Notes: generated by a model from the letters alone, not told the origin. DNA of 13,014 nucleotides from an uncultured Lachnospiraceae bacterium (GCA_902795985.1 CADBNG010000061.1:1-13014); one strand, 5' to 3'; shown: positions 1 to 6,601, numbered from the stretch's first letter. A program made the numbers and translations.

Positions 1-209
1 CGGCCTTCCTCCCGGATCTCCAGATCCGATTCTTTGGAGGCCGCTTCCGTATAGCGGGAGTCCGTAATCACAACCTGATGGTTTTTTGAAAGATAAACCG
101 CGCCTTCTCCGCCTCTGAAGCCGGAAAAATAGCGGATATTCATCGGATCGGTGATCAGGACCGCCGCAGCGCCGCTGTTCTCCAGCAGCTGTTCGATTTT
201 ATTATTCAT
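1..209 (-). CDS. Xaa-Pro peptidase (aminopeptidase P / creatinase family), N-terminal fragment
   Basis: Only the first 69 codons are inside the window; the gene continues past base 1. The translation begins MNNKIEQLLENSG and contains ITDPMNIRYFSGF followed by a VVITDSRYTEAA segment. This is the usual opening of the creatinase N-terminal domain of M24 Xaa-Pro peptidases, where a 'N-x-RYLSGF'-like strand and a 'D-x-RY' strand are conserved. The family removes N-terminal residues preceding proline with a two-metal pita-bread catalytic domain, which would lie outside the window, so catalytic competence cannot be judged. The start lies 19 bases after the metY stop, with only a loose purine-rich stretch (AGAAGAG) upstream, so co-transcription with metY is likely. 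Family assignment is fairly confident; substrate is unknown. Confidence 0.8.
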   Translation of the reverse strand, partial: MNNKIEQLLENSGAAAVLITDPMNIRYFSGFRGGEGAVYLSKNHQVVITDSRYTEAASKESDLEIREEG

Positions 210-228
210 ATCAACAGTGTCTCTTCTC

Positions 229-1500
229 TTATACGTGTGCCAGCGCCTGGTCCAGGTCCTCCAGCACGTCATCAATATCCTCGATTCCCAGCGACAGCCG
301 GATCAGCTCCGGCGCGACGCCGGCGGCGAGCAGCTGTTCCTCGTTCAGCTGACGGTGCGTATGGCTTGCGGGATGCAGTACGCAGGTTTTGGAATCCGCC
401 ACGTGGGTTTCGATGGATACCAGCTTCAGGGCATTCACGAAACGCATCGCGCCATCTCTTCCGCCCTTCGGGCCGAGGCAGAGCACGCCGCAGACACCGT
501 TCGGAAGATATTTCCGCGCAAGGTCATAGTATTTATCGGTCTTCAGGCCGGCATAGTTGACCCAGTCCACTTTGGGATGGGAGGCCAGGAATTCCGCTGC
601 CTTCTGCGCGTTCGCGCAATGCCGCGGCATACGCAAATGGAGTGTTTCCAGCCCGACGTTGATCAGGAACGCGTTCTGGGGAGACTGGCACATTCCCAGA
701 TCCCGCATCATCTGCGCAACGCCCTTGGTGATAAACGCGGCCTTGCCGAAGCGCTGCGTATAAATAATTCCGTGATAGGATTCATCCGGTGTGGTCAGAC
801 CCGGGAACTTCTCCGAGTGGGCATCCCAGTCAAAATTGCCGGAATCCACAACGCACCCGCCAACGGTCATGGCATGACCGTCCATGTATTTCGTCGTGGA
901 ATGCACCACGATGTCGGCTCCCCATTCGAATGGCCGGCAGTTGATGGGCGTCGGGAATGTATTGTCCACAATAAGCGGCACTCCGTGGGCATGGGCCAGA
1001 CCGGCAAATTTTTCGATATCCAGGACCACACCTGCCGGATTCGCGATGATTTCCCCGAAAACCGCTTTGGTGTTTTCCTTAAAATACGGCTCGATTTTCT
1101 CCGCCGGAAGGTCCGGATCGATCAGGTCCACCTCGATCCCGAAGCGTTTCAGCGTGACCGCCAGCAGATTGGAGGTTCCTCCGTAGATTTTGGAGCTGGC
1201 AATGATATGATCCCCGGCACCGGCGATATTGGTCACCGCCAGAAGGGAGGCGGCCTGTCCGGAAGAAGTCAGCATCGCCGCGGAACCGCCTTCCAGATCG
1301 CAGATCTTGGCGGCCACAAGGTCATTCGTGGGGTTCTGCAGGCGGGTGTAAAAATACCCTTCCTTCTCCAGATCGAACAGCGCACCCATTTCCTCGCTGG
1401 TCGAATATCTCCAGGTCGTGCTCTGCCAGATCGGCAGCTGACGGGGTTCACCGTTGCCCGGCACATAGCCGCTCTGAACGCATTTTGTTCCGATCTTCAT
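229..1500 (-). CDS. metY: O-acetylhomoserine sulfhydrylase (O-acetylhomoserine aminocarboxypropyltransferase)
   Basis: A 423-residue PLP enzyme of the Cys/Met metabolism family. It is predicted to convert O-acetylhomoserine and sulfide to homocysteine plus acetate in the cytoplasm (direct sulfhydrylation route to methionine). The PLP-binding lysine is K204 in HSTTKYMDGH; the pyridine-nitrogen aspartate is D179 in IVDNTF; YTRLQNPT at 51-58 gives the phosphate/active-site Tyr and Arg; SSGQAA at 79-84 is the phosphate-binding turn. The length matches MetY (about 425-430) rather than MetB/MetC (about 380-400), and the early 'QLPIWQSTTWRY' segment also fits. The start is supported by AAGGAG six bases upstream. 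It lies 84 bases downstream of the trigger-factor-like lipoprotein gene. No SAM riboswitch fits in that gap, though two hairpins do. A cystathionine lyase or gamma-synthase role is less likely. Confidence 0.92.
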   Translation of the reverse strand: MKIGTKCVQSGYVPGNGEPRQLPIWQSTTWRYSTSEEMGALFDLEKEGYFYTRLQNPTNDLVAAKICDLEGGSAAMLTSSGQAASLLAVTNIAGAGDHIIASSKIYGGTSNLLAVTLKRFGIEVDLIDPDLPAEKIEPYFKENTKAVFGEIIANPAGVVLDIEKFAGLAHAHGVPLIVDNTFPTPINCRPFEWGADIVVHSTTKYMDGHAMTVGGCVVDSGNFDWDAHSEKFPGLTTPDESYHGIIYTQRFGKAAFITKGVAQMMRDLGMCQSPQNAFLINVGLETLHLRMPRHCANAQKAAEFLASHPKVDWVNYAGLKTDKYYDLARKYLPNGVCGVLCLGPKGGRDGAMRFVNALKLVSIETHVADSKTCVLHPASHTHRQLNEEQLLAAGVAPELIRLSLGIEDIDDVLEDLDQALAHV

Positions 1501-1525
1501 CTTTTTTCTCCTTAAATGGAATACA

Positions 1526-1549
1526 GGGGACTGGTCGGAACCGGTCCCC
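1526..1549 (-). terminator. Imperfect hairpin upstream of metY (possible weak terminator or attenuator)
   Basis: Read on the minus strand, GGGGAC pairs with GTCCCC and an inner GGT pairs with ACC across one C/A mismatch, around a TCCG loop. It lies between the lipoprotein stop and the metY ribosome binding site. The downstream tail (TGTATTCCATTT) is only moderately T-rich, so termination would be weak. It may attenuate read-through into metY or protect a processed end. No riboswitch consensus was recognised. Confidence 0.4.
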
Positions 1550-1557
1550 GGGTGATA

Positions 1558-1577
1558 CTGCCGTTTTCAGACAGCAG
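1558..1577 (-). other. Small hairpin just after the lipoprotein gene
   Basis: On the minus strand CTGCTGT pairs with ACGGCAG (7 bp, one G-U pair) around a CTGAAA loop, starting 7 bases after the lipoprotein stop codon. There is no following T-tract. Together with the hairpin at 1526-1549 it fills most of the 84-base gap before metY. It could stabilise the 3' end of the lipoprotein mRNA; its function is unknown. Confidence 0.35.
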
Positions 1578-1584
1578 AAGTTGT

Positions 1585-2931
1585 TTATTCTCCGTCGGAG
1601 CTTTCCGACGTGGTTTCCGTGCTGCTTTCCGTAGCTGCTTCTGCCGCATCGTCCGCTCCCGCAGCCGGCAGGATCGTCGAATAGGACATGACACGGGCAA
1701 GCACCCCGTAGTTCTTTCCGTAGTTTTCGATTGTCTGCTGACCGTACTGCTCGATCAGGTCTTCCTGGGTCACACCGCCCATTGACTCAGCGATCTCCGC
1801 CAGCGCGCTGACGTATTCTTCGCTCTCAAAGGACATGCCTTCCGCGTTCCAGACAGCGTCGGAAACCAGATTGTTCATGGAAGCTTCCCGCGCATAGGAA
1901 TCTTTCAGCTGCTCGTAATTCTCATCCGTGATTCCGTTTGCCTCCAGGAACTCGTCCAGATTCATTCCGTAGCTCTGGGCGTCGTTTTCATTCAGGCGCT
2001 GGAAGTTTTCCACAGCGAAATCATAATAGGATTTCGGGATCTTGTTCACCGTCGTGTCCGCCATTACCTGATCCCACAGCGCAAGCTGCATGGAAGATTT
2101 TGCCTGCTGCTGGGCGGACTTTGTGAAATAGTCCATCAGGTATTCCCTGAATCCGTCCACCGTCGTTACGTCCGGGACTCTGTCGGTGATATTGGCCTGG
2201 ACCCATTCGTCGTTCAGCTCGGGGGTCTGTTTGATCTCATTCAGCGTAACGGTGAAAACCACGGGCTGTCCGGCCAGTTCGCTGTTGCTGTAGTTTTCCG
2301 GGAAAGTGACATCAATATCCTTCACTTCGCCTTTTTTCATGCCGATCACGCCGTCTTCAAATCCGGGAATAAACTTGCCGCTGCCGATGACCAGGTCATA
2401 ACCTTCCGCGGAACCGCCGTCAAATTCCACGCCGTTCAGTCTTCCGACGTAATCGATATTGGCGGTATCGCCTTCCGCAACCTCCGCGTTTTCATCTTCC
2501 ACCGCGGTCGGAGCCAGCATGGAATTCATATAGGCTTCCACATTCTCCTGTGTCGGAGCAACATAGGTATCCTCGACTTCAAGGCCCTTATAGTTTCCGA
2601 GCTCAACACATTCCTCCGGGGAGAGGTCCTCGTCAACGATGGGAATGCTCAGCAGTTCGTCCTCCGACGTTTCATCGGTTTCGGATACCGAAGAGGTCTC
2701 CGAAGATACCGAAGAAGCGGAAACCGCCGAGGTCTCCTCCGTCGCGGACGCGGAAGAGCTTTCCGTCACGGACGCTTCCGAAGAAGAGGCCGCGGAGGAG
2801 GCTTCCTGTACGCTCGAAGAAGCTGCCGCTGTCTCAGAAGAGGCCTGCTGTGTTGTGTTGTCCGTGCTGCCGCATGCCGCGAGCGAAAGAACCATTGCCG
2901 CTGCGGCGATTACTGCGATCCATTTTTTCAT
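1585..2931 (-). CDS. Trigger-factor-like FKBP-type peptidyl-prolyl isomerase lipoprotein
   Basis: This 448-residue protein is a predicted extracytoplasmic foldase. A signal peptide ends in the lipobox LAAC, placing the lipidated cysteine at C20. A Ser/Ala/Glu/Thr-rich tether follows (about 21-95). ELGNYKGLEVE at 110-120 resembles the segment leading into the trigger-factor PPIase domain. The FKBP-type domain is about 150-234, with EGDTANIDYVGRLNG, FDGG, IGSGKFIPGFEDGVIGMKKGE and an FTVTLNEIK end strand. A helical trigger-factor C-terminal chaperone-like region spans about 238-420, then a low-complexity Ala/Ser/Glu tail. The ribosome-binding N domain of cytosolic trigger factor is missing and replaced by the lipoprotein signal, so it should act outside the membrane, comparable in role to PrsA. 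A GAAGGA ribosome binding site lies about 10 bases before the ATG. The annotation as a lipoprotein foldase is strong; PPIase activity is inferred. Confidence 0.88.
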   Translation of the reverse strand: MKKWIAVIAAAAMVLSLAACGSTDNTTQQASSETAAASSSVQEASSAASSSEASVTESSSASATEETSAVSASSVSSETSSVSETDETSEDELLSIPIVDEDLSPEECVELGNYKGLEVEDTYVAPTQENVEAYMNSMLAPTAVEDENAEVAEGDTANIDYVGRLNGVEFDGGSAEGYDLVIGSGKFIPGFEDGVIGMKKGEVKDIDVTFPENYSNSELAGQPVVFTVTLNEIKQTPELNDEWVQANITDRVPDVTTVDGFREYLMDYFTKSAQQQAKSSMQLALWDQVMADTTVNKIPKSYYDFAVENFQRLNENDAQSYGMNLDEFLEANGITDENYEQLKDSYAREASMNNLVSDAVWNAEGMSFESEEYVSALAEIAESMGGVTQEDLIEQYGQQTIENYGKNYGVLARVMSYSTILPAAGADDAAEAATESSTETTSESSDGE

Positions 2932-2970
2932 GTCCGTATTTCCTTCTTTCCTTGTGTCTTATATATCTGC

Positions 2971-3016
2971 AAAGCGGCAGGGAAATCCAAAACCGTTCCC
3001 CTGGATACTCCGCTTT
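2971..3016 (-). other. Interrupted inverted repeat upstream of the lipoprotein gene
   Basis: AAAGCGG at 2971-2977 is complementary to CCGCTTT at 3010-3016, and CAGGGAA next to it pairs with TTCCC-CTG, giving a two-part stem with a bulge and an 11-base loop. It fills the middle of the 95-base gap between the deacetylase-like gene and the lipoprotein gene. No clean T-tract follows on the minus strand, so it is not a convincing terminator. A poorly spaced -10-like TATAAG lies just downstream, so a separate lipoprotein promoter is possible but unproven. Confidence 0.35.
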
Positions 3017-3026
3017 GTTGTCCGGA

Positions 3027-4463
3027 TCAGATTGCTCCTTCATCCAGAAGCTTCTGGAAATCCGCCGCCGTATCAATCTCGCAGATCGCCTGGCGGACAA
3101 AGCCGTTTCCGGCCTGCAGAAAGCCCGGCGTCTCCGGCGCGTGGATAAAATAATAACGGAATCCGCACCCGTGGAGCAGCGTGAACTTCGGATTGTCCGC
3201 GCTGTACGGAGCGAAGCTGCCGATATCCGTTTTCCGCGGCAGGATGATCAGGTCGGTATTCCCGGCGATCGGGCGGATCACTTCTTCCCAGGAAGATGTA
3301 TCCGATTCAATCAGCGAATACTCACTGCCGTAGCTGATTCCCCGGAAACCGTTCGACGCGAAATGCCAGCCGGCTTCCCGGAGAATATCGGCCATGTTTT
3401 TCTCCGATTCGCTGTCGTTTTCCAGATCATAGCCCAGAATCCCGTTATATCCCGTAAGCGCCGCAATCCCTTTCGCCCCGTCAAAGGAAAAATCGGGGTG
3501 ATCCCGGAGGAATGTCTCCACAACGGGGATCACGTCCAGATCCTCCAGCCAGACACTGCCTTCGCCGTCGTCGTACTGGGAGGTGATATAGCCCTCTCCC
3601 GATACCACCAGCTTATCGGCAAAAAGCCCCGGTTCCCGGTTTTCGGTGTCCGGAACGTCCCGCTGCGAAAGCAGAAGGGGCTTCTTTCCTTCCGGAACTT
3701 CCACTTCCTCCGAAAGGACGGCTTTTCCGTCCACGCCGATCGACGCAATGGCGTAGGGATCAACCAGGACATAGCCGCGTTCGTAAAGCGTAGCAAGAAT
3801 TTGTGAAAATTCGTTGACCGAAAGGGTATCTTCCGTTTCTTCCACCGAAAGCCGCGGAAAAGAAAGATGCCGCACCGACGAGACGCCAACATTTTCCGTA
3901 ATAATGACCTCTTCCGGCTCGGTTTCTTCCTCCGGTCCGGCCTTCTGGGTTTTCGGGAGGCGCGTCGCCGCAAGTACGATAACAAACACGGCCACGGCGC
4001 AAAGGGCGCCCAGTGCCGCAAAACGAAGGGCCTTTTTATTAATGAAGGCACCAAACCGTTTTCCGGAAGGCTCTTCCGCTTCCTGCGGTTCGGGTTCCGG
4101 TCCGGTTTTTTTCTTTCTCCCGAAAAAGATGCCCGGAAAGGCGAAGCGCCCTTTTTTTCCGGATTCTTCGGTTTCTTCGGGAAGATCTGCCAGCTCCGGA
4201 ACGAAATCCTCCGAAGAGCTCTCCGAAATCCGGATGTCTTCCGCCCATTCGGTCCGTTCTTCTTCCGGCTCCGTCTCCCGGAAAACCTTTATGGGGCTGG
4301 TGTCCTTCGGCACGTCTTCGGCTGCGGGGGCCTCCGTCTCCGGCTCCGGCCTGCCCGCCGGGTTTTCCGCGGCGCCTCCGAACCAGTCTTCCGGTTCCCC
4401 GTAAAATCCGCTGTCGTCCTCGTCCAGCCAGTCTTCCTTCTTTTCGTTTGAATTGTCAGACAT
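3027..4463 (-). CDS. Membrane-anchored polysaccharide-deacetylase-like protein, probably catalytically degenerate
   Basis: A 478-residue protein with an acidic, low-complexity cytoplasmic N-terminus (1-145), one membrane segment (about 146-168) and an extracytoplasmic domain (170-478). The outer domain resembles, from memory of the family, clostridial NodB-like proteins: SVNEFSQILATLYERGYVLVDP, EGKKPLLLSQRDV, DVIPVVETFLRDHPDFSF, GAKGIAALTGYNGILGY and REAGWHFAS. In active relatives the segment after HFAS carries the metal-binding histidines (HxxxH type); here it reads NGFRG at 371-375. The usual Asp-Asp is Arg-Asp at 268-269. Loss of metal ligands suggests a binding or scaffold protein rather than a hydrolase. 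The start at 4463 was chosen over an upstream in-frame ATG because AGGAG lies six bases before it and the promoter at 4528-4556 would exclude the longer form. The fold assignment is moderately confident. Confidence 0.62.
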   Translation of the reverse strand: MSDNSNEKKEDWLDEDDSGFYGEPEDWFGGAAENPAGRPEPETEAPAAEDVPKDTSPIKVFRETEPEEERTEWAEDIRISESSSEDFVPELADLPEETEESGKKGRFAFPGIFFGRKKKTGPEPEPQEAEEPSGKRFGAFINKKALRFAALGALCAVAVFVIVLAATRLPKTQKAGPEEETEPEEVIITENVGVSSVRHLSFPRLSVEETEDTLSVNEFSQILATLYERGYVLVDPYAIASIGVDGKAVLSEEVEVPEGKKPLLLSQRDVPDTENREPGLFADKLVVSGEGYITSQYDDGEGSVWLEDLDVIPVVETFLRDHPDFSFDGAKGIAALTGYNGILGYDLENDSESEKNMADILREAGWHFASNGFRGISYGSEYSLIESDTSSWEEVIRPIAGNTDLIILPRKTDIGSFAPYSADNPKFTLLHGCGFRYYFIHAPETPGFLQAGNGFVRQAICEIDTAADFQKLLDEGAI

Positions 4464-4483
4464 CCGGCTCTCCTTTTCTTTCT

Positions 4484-4496
4484 GCGCGGTCCGCGC
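4484..4496. other. GC-rich 13-base palindrome in the 5' leader of the deacetylase-like gene
   Basis: GCGCGGTCCGCGC is a palindrome around a single central base, able to form a 5 bp stem with a 3-base loop in the leader RNA. It lies about 12 bases upstream of the AGGAG site at the start of the minus-strand gene and downstream of its promoter. It could be an operator or a leader hairpin, or chance in GC-rich DNA. Confidence 0.25.
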
Positions 4497-4527
4497 CGGT
4501 ACTTCCGACCGTCTTCGATTCCGAGTG

Positions 4528-4556
4528 ATTATATCACACGTCCATTTTAATGGCAA
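4528..4556 (-). promoter_or_regulatory. SigA-type promoter with extended -10, driving the deacetylase-like gene
   Basis: On the minus strand TTGCCA (5 of 6 to TTGACA) is separated by exactly 17 bases from a perfect TATAAT, which is preceded by TGA to give an extended -10. Transcription would start near 4521, giving a leader of roughly 55-60 bases before the ATG at 4463. This is the best promoter match in the window. Confidence 0.8.
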
Positions 4557-4565
4557 TGTTTACCC

Positions 4566-4594
4566 TTGCCTTTTACTTCCTGTAATGTTAAAAT
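4566..4594 (+). promoter_or_regulatory. Candidate SigA promoter for the plus-strand genes
   Basis: TTGCCT (4 of 6) is followed after 17 bases by TAAAAT (5 of 6). It points toward the gene starting at 4679 and would give a leader of about 75-80 bases. It is back to back with the minus-strand promoter at 4528-4556. It is weaker than that promoter and overlaps a palindrome at 4593-4607, which suggests control by a DNA-binding protein. Confidence 0.5.
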
Positions 4595-4607
4595 ATCAAA
4601 TTGATAT
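4593..4607. promoter_or_regulatory. 15-base palindrome, candidate operator
   Basis: ATATCAAATTGATAT has two 7-base arms (ATATCAA / TTGATAT) around one central base. It overlaps the -10 end of the candidate plus-strand promoter and its likely transcription start, a typical place for a repressor site. No regulator gene is nearby to pair with it. The assignment rests only on symmetry and position. Confidence 0.4.
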
Positions 4608-4678
4608 GCCGCTGGCAAAAAGCAGTTCCATTCTGCTCCGCCCGGCTGGATGTATATTATAACTCGGAGGTAACCGAT

Positions 4679-5140
4679 ATGCCCTGGTGGGGAAATCTGA
4701 TCATCATTCTGGCCGTGGTCGGTGCCGGAATCGCCGTGCTTTATTTTCTCGGCAAACGCAACCAGAAAAAGCTGGATGAACAGCAGGAACAGATCGACGC
4801 GACCAAACAGGTGGTCTCCATGCTTGTCATCGACAAGAAAAAAATGAGGATCACCAAGGCAGGCATGCCCCAGATGGTCGTCGACCAGATTCCCTGGTAT
4901 TTCCGCTGGCGCCGGTTCCCGATCGTCAAGGCCAAGGTAGGCCCCCGGATCATGTCCTTTATCGCGGATGCCAAGGTTTATGAACAGATCCCCGTAAAAA
5001 CGGAGATCAAGGCCTCGGTCAGCGGACTGTACATCGTGGAAGTCCGGAGCCTGCGCACCTCGCTGAACAGCAAAAAGAAAAAGAATAAAAAAGAGACCAA
5101 GATTGATGTCCTTCTCAAAAAAGGACGCGGAGAAATGTAA
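4679..5140 (+). CDS. Conserved hypothetical single-pass membrane protein
   Basis: This 153-residue protein has an N-terminal membrane segment (about 6-25, after MPWWGN), a short Gln/Glu-rich stretch that could be helical (27-48), then a compact soluble region. That region contains VVSMLVIDKKKMRITKAG, PRIMSFIADAKVYEQIPVKTEIKASVSGLYIVEV and a very lysine-rich tail (132-148). I do not recognise a named domain; similar small proteins seem familiar from Lachnospiraceae genomes, but no function is known to me. The start at 4679 is chosen over an upstream in-frame ATG at 4601 because CGGAGG sits seven to eight bases before it and because 4601 lies in the likely leader. It precedes the exporter genes by 75 bases and may share their transcript; the hairpin at 5160-5192 lies between. 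Confidence 0.75.
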   Translation: MPWWGNLIIILAVVGAGIAVLYFLGKRNQKKLDEQQEQIDATKQVVSMLVIDKKKMRITKAGMPQMVVDQIPWYFRWRRFPIVKAKVGPRIMSFIADAKVYEQIPVKTEIKASVSGLYIVEVRSLRTSLNSKKKKNKKETKIDVLLKKGRGEM

Positions 5141-5159
5141 AAATCTGCAGTCATTCGTC

Positions 5160-5192
5160 AGGAAAGGGAGAAGCGTTGTTTCTCCCTTTCCT
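5160..5192. terminator. 13 bp perfect hairpin after the small membrane protein gene
   Basis: AGGAAAGGGAGAA pairs perfectly with TTCTCCCTTTCCT around a 7-base loop (GCGTTGT). It starts 20 bases after the stop codon at 5140 and ends 24 bases before the next start at 5216. The downstream plus-strand bases (GTTCTAAACC) are not a T-tract, and the minus strand has none either. It may be a weak terminator, an mRNA-stability element or a processing site that sets different expression of the two flanking genes. Confidence 0.5.
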
Positions 5193-5215
5193 GTTCTAAA
5201 CCCGACTGCCGACCG

Positions 5216-6565
5216 ATGGAAATCATGAAAAAGAAAGTACTTATCCTCATCCTGATACTGGTTCTGGCTGCCACCGCCGCTGCCGCCTGGTATTTCCTGA
5301 TCCGTCCCCGCGCAGCCGATGCCGGTGAAAAGATCTATGTTCAGTCCGTGGAGATTCTCCAGTCCTACGGCGGATACAGCAGCCGCTATTCGGGCAAGGT
5401 GGAGACCCAGAAAACCGAATCCACGGAATTTGATACCGAACGCCGCCTCAATGAGCTTTTTGTCAAGGTCGGGGATTCCGTAAAGGAAGGCGATCCGCTC
5501 TTTTCCTACGACACCGAAAGCATTTCCCTGGAAATTGACCAGATCAATCTGGAGATTGAAAAAACGAAAACCGAGGTGTCCAACAACACCACGCAGATCG
5601 AACAGCTGTCCAAGGACATGGAGAAGCTCTCCGACGCGGACCGCCTCGATTACTCCGCCCAGATTGCCCAGCTGCAGGCCGACATTGCCCAGTCGAATTA
5701 CGACATCCGTACCAAGGAATCCGAAATCAAACAGAAGCAGGCTTCCATCAATAATTCCACTGTGACGGCGAAAATGGGCGGTACTGTTACGGTGGTCAAC
5801 GACGCGGACGCCATCATCAAAGGCACCAGCATTGACGAAACCGGCAGTCCCAGCAGCGTCTTTATCGTCGTCCAGGCCGACGGAAACTTCCGCGTCAAAG
5901 GCCGGATCAGCGAAACGAATATCGGCAGCATCTTTGTCGGGCAGCGGCTGACGGTCCGTTCCCGGGCGGACGAGAACCAGACCTGGGAAGGAACCATCGC
6001 GGAAATCGACACGCAGAATACGGACAAGGAGTCCAACGACAGCATTTATATGGGCAGCTCCTCCGAGTCCGCCTCCAAATACGCCTTTTATGTGGAGCTG
6101 GACTCCACCGACGGTCTGATGATCGGCCAGCATGTAACACTGGAGCCTTCCGTAAGCGAGAATCCCACCGCGTCCGGCATCTGGCTGGACAGCGGCTGGC
6201 TTGTCACCGGGGAAGACGGCGGCACGTACGTCTGGGCGGCACCGTCGGACGGCGCCCGTCTGGAAAAGCGTCCGGTTGTCACCGGACAGGTCTTCGAGGA
6301 GACCGACCAGATCGAAATCACTTCCGGTCTTGAGCTGACCGACTACATCGCCTGGCCCGACAGCTCCTGCCGCGAAGGCGCGCCGACCACCTCCGAATAC
6401 GTCGTTCCGGAAGAAGAAACACAGGAAACCGATAATCCGGGACTGCCTCAGGAAGAGCTGGAAGGTTTTGGAGATATCGGCGATACCGGCGCCGGACTCG
6501 ACGATGCGGATTTTGACGCTCCGGCTGAAGATGTCCTGGAAGCAGAACCGGACATGGAACCCTGA
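5216..6565 (+). CDS. Exporter adaptor subunit 1 (MacA/HlyD/YknX-like membrane fusion protein)
   Basis: Positions are counted from the second ATG (5225), which gives 446 residues; from 5216 it is 449. A membrane anchor (about 4-26) is followed by the first lipoyl half (about 55-98: SGKVE, FVKVGDSVKEGDPLFSYD). A two-helix coiled coil spans about 99-177, the second lipoyl half is TVTAKMGGTVTVV at 179-191, then come a beta-barrel (about 220-310) and a membrane-proximal domain (about 315-378). The protein should link the membrane exporter to the space outside, stimulating the ATPase/permease pair encoded downstream. Unlike typical MacA, it ends in a roughly 55-residue acidic Pro/Glu/Asp tail (391-446). 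Neither ATG has a good ribosome binding site. The ATPase gene follows after 36 bases. Family assignment is strong; cargo is unknown. Confidence 0.86.
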   Translation: MEIMKKKVLILILILVLAATAAAAWYFLIRPRAADAGEKIYVQSVEILQSYGGYSSRYSGKVETQKTESTEFDTERRLNELFVKVGDSVKEGDPLFSYDTESISLEIDQINLEIEKTKTEVSNNTTQIEQLSKDMEKLSDADRLDYSAQIAQLQADIAQSNYDIRTKESEIKQKQASINNSTVTAKMGGTVTVVNDADAIIKGTSIDETGSPSSVFIVVQADGNFRVKGRISETNIGSIFVGQRLTVRSRADENQTWEGTIAEIDTQNTDKESNDSIYMGSSSESASKYAFYVELDSTDGLMIGQHVTLEPSVSENPTASGIWLDSGWLVTGEDGGTYVWAAPSDGARLEKRPVVTGQVFEETDQIEITSGLELTDYIAWPDSSCREGAPTTSEYVVPEEETQETDNPGLPQEELEGFGDIGDTGAGLDDADFDAPAEDVLEAEPDMEP

Positions 6566-6601
6566 AAGCAGGACCCGGTTTCGGGCAGGTAAACGCAGGA
6601 A

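Noticed and set aside
151..1515. Long plus-strand open frame opposite metY (454 codons)
   Set aside because: It is antisense to a clear PLP enzyme with all active-site motifs and a ribosome binding site. The antisense product has no recognisable domain and no ribosome binding site.
1501..1584. SAM riboswitch or T-box leader for metY
   Set aside because: The gap is only 84 bases and lacks the conserved segments of either leader; only two simple hairpins are visible.
2550..3806. Plus-strand open frame of 418 codons across the lipoprotein and deacetylase-like genes
   Set aside because: It spans two minus-strand genes and their gap, is Arg/Pro-rich low complexity, and shows no domain or start signal.
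4464..4556. N-terminal extension of the deacetylase-like protein from the upstream ATG at 4556
   Set aside because: The extension would lie on top of a near-consensus promoter for the same gene, while the ATG at 4463 has a well-spaced AGGAG site.
4547..6133. Minus-strand open frame of 528 codons opposite the small membrane protein and adaptor 1
   Set aside because: It is longer than either sense gene but runs through the divergent promoter region, is rich in Phe/Gly/Asp in the manner of antisense frames, and lacks a ribosome binding site. The sense proteins have coherent domain structure.
6566..6601. Terminator between adaptor 1 and the ATPase gene
   Set aside because: Only a 4 bp CCCG/CGGG stem is present with no T-tract; too weak to call.
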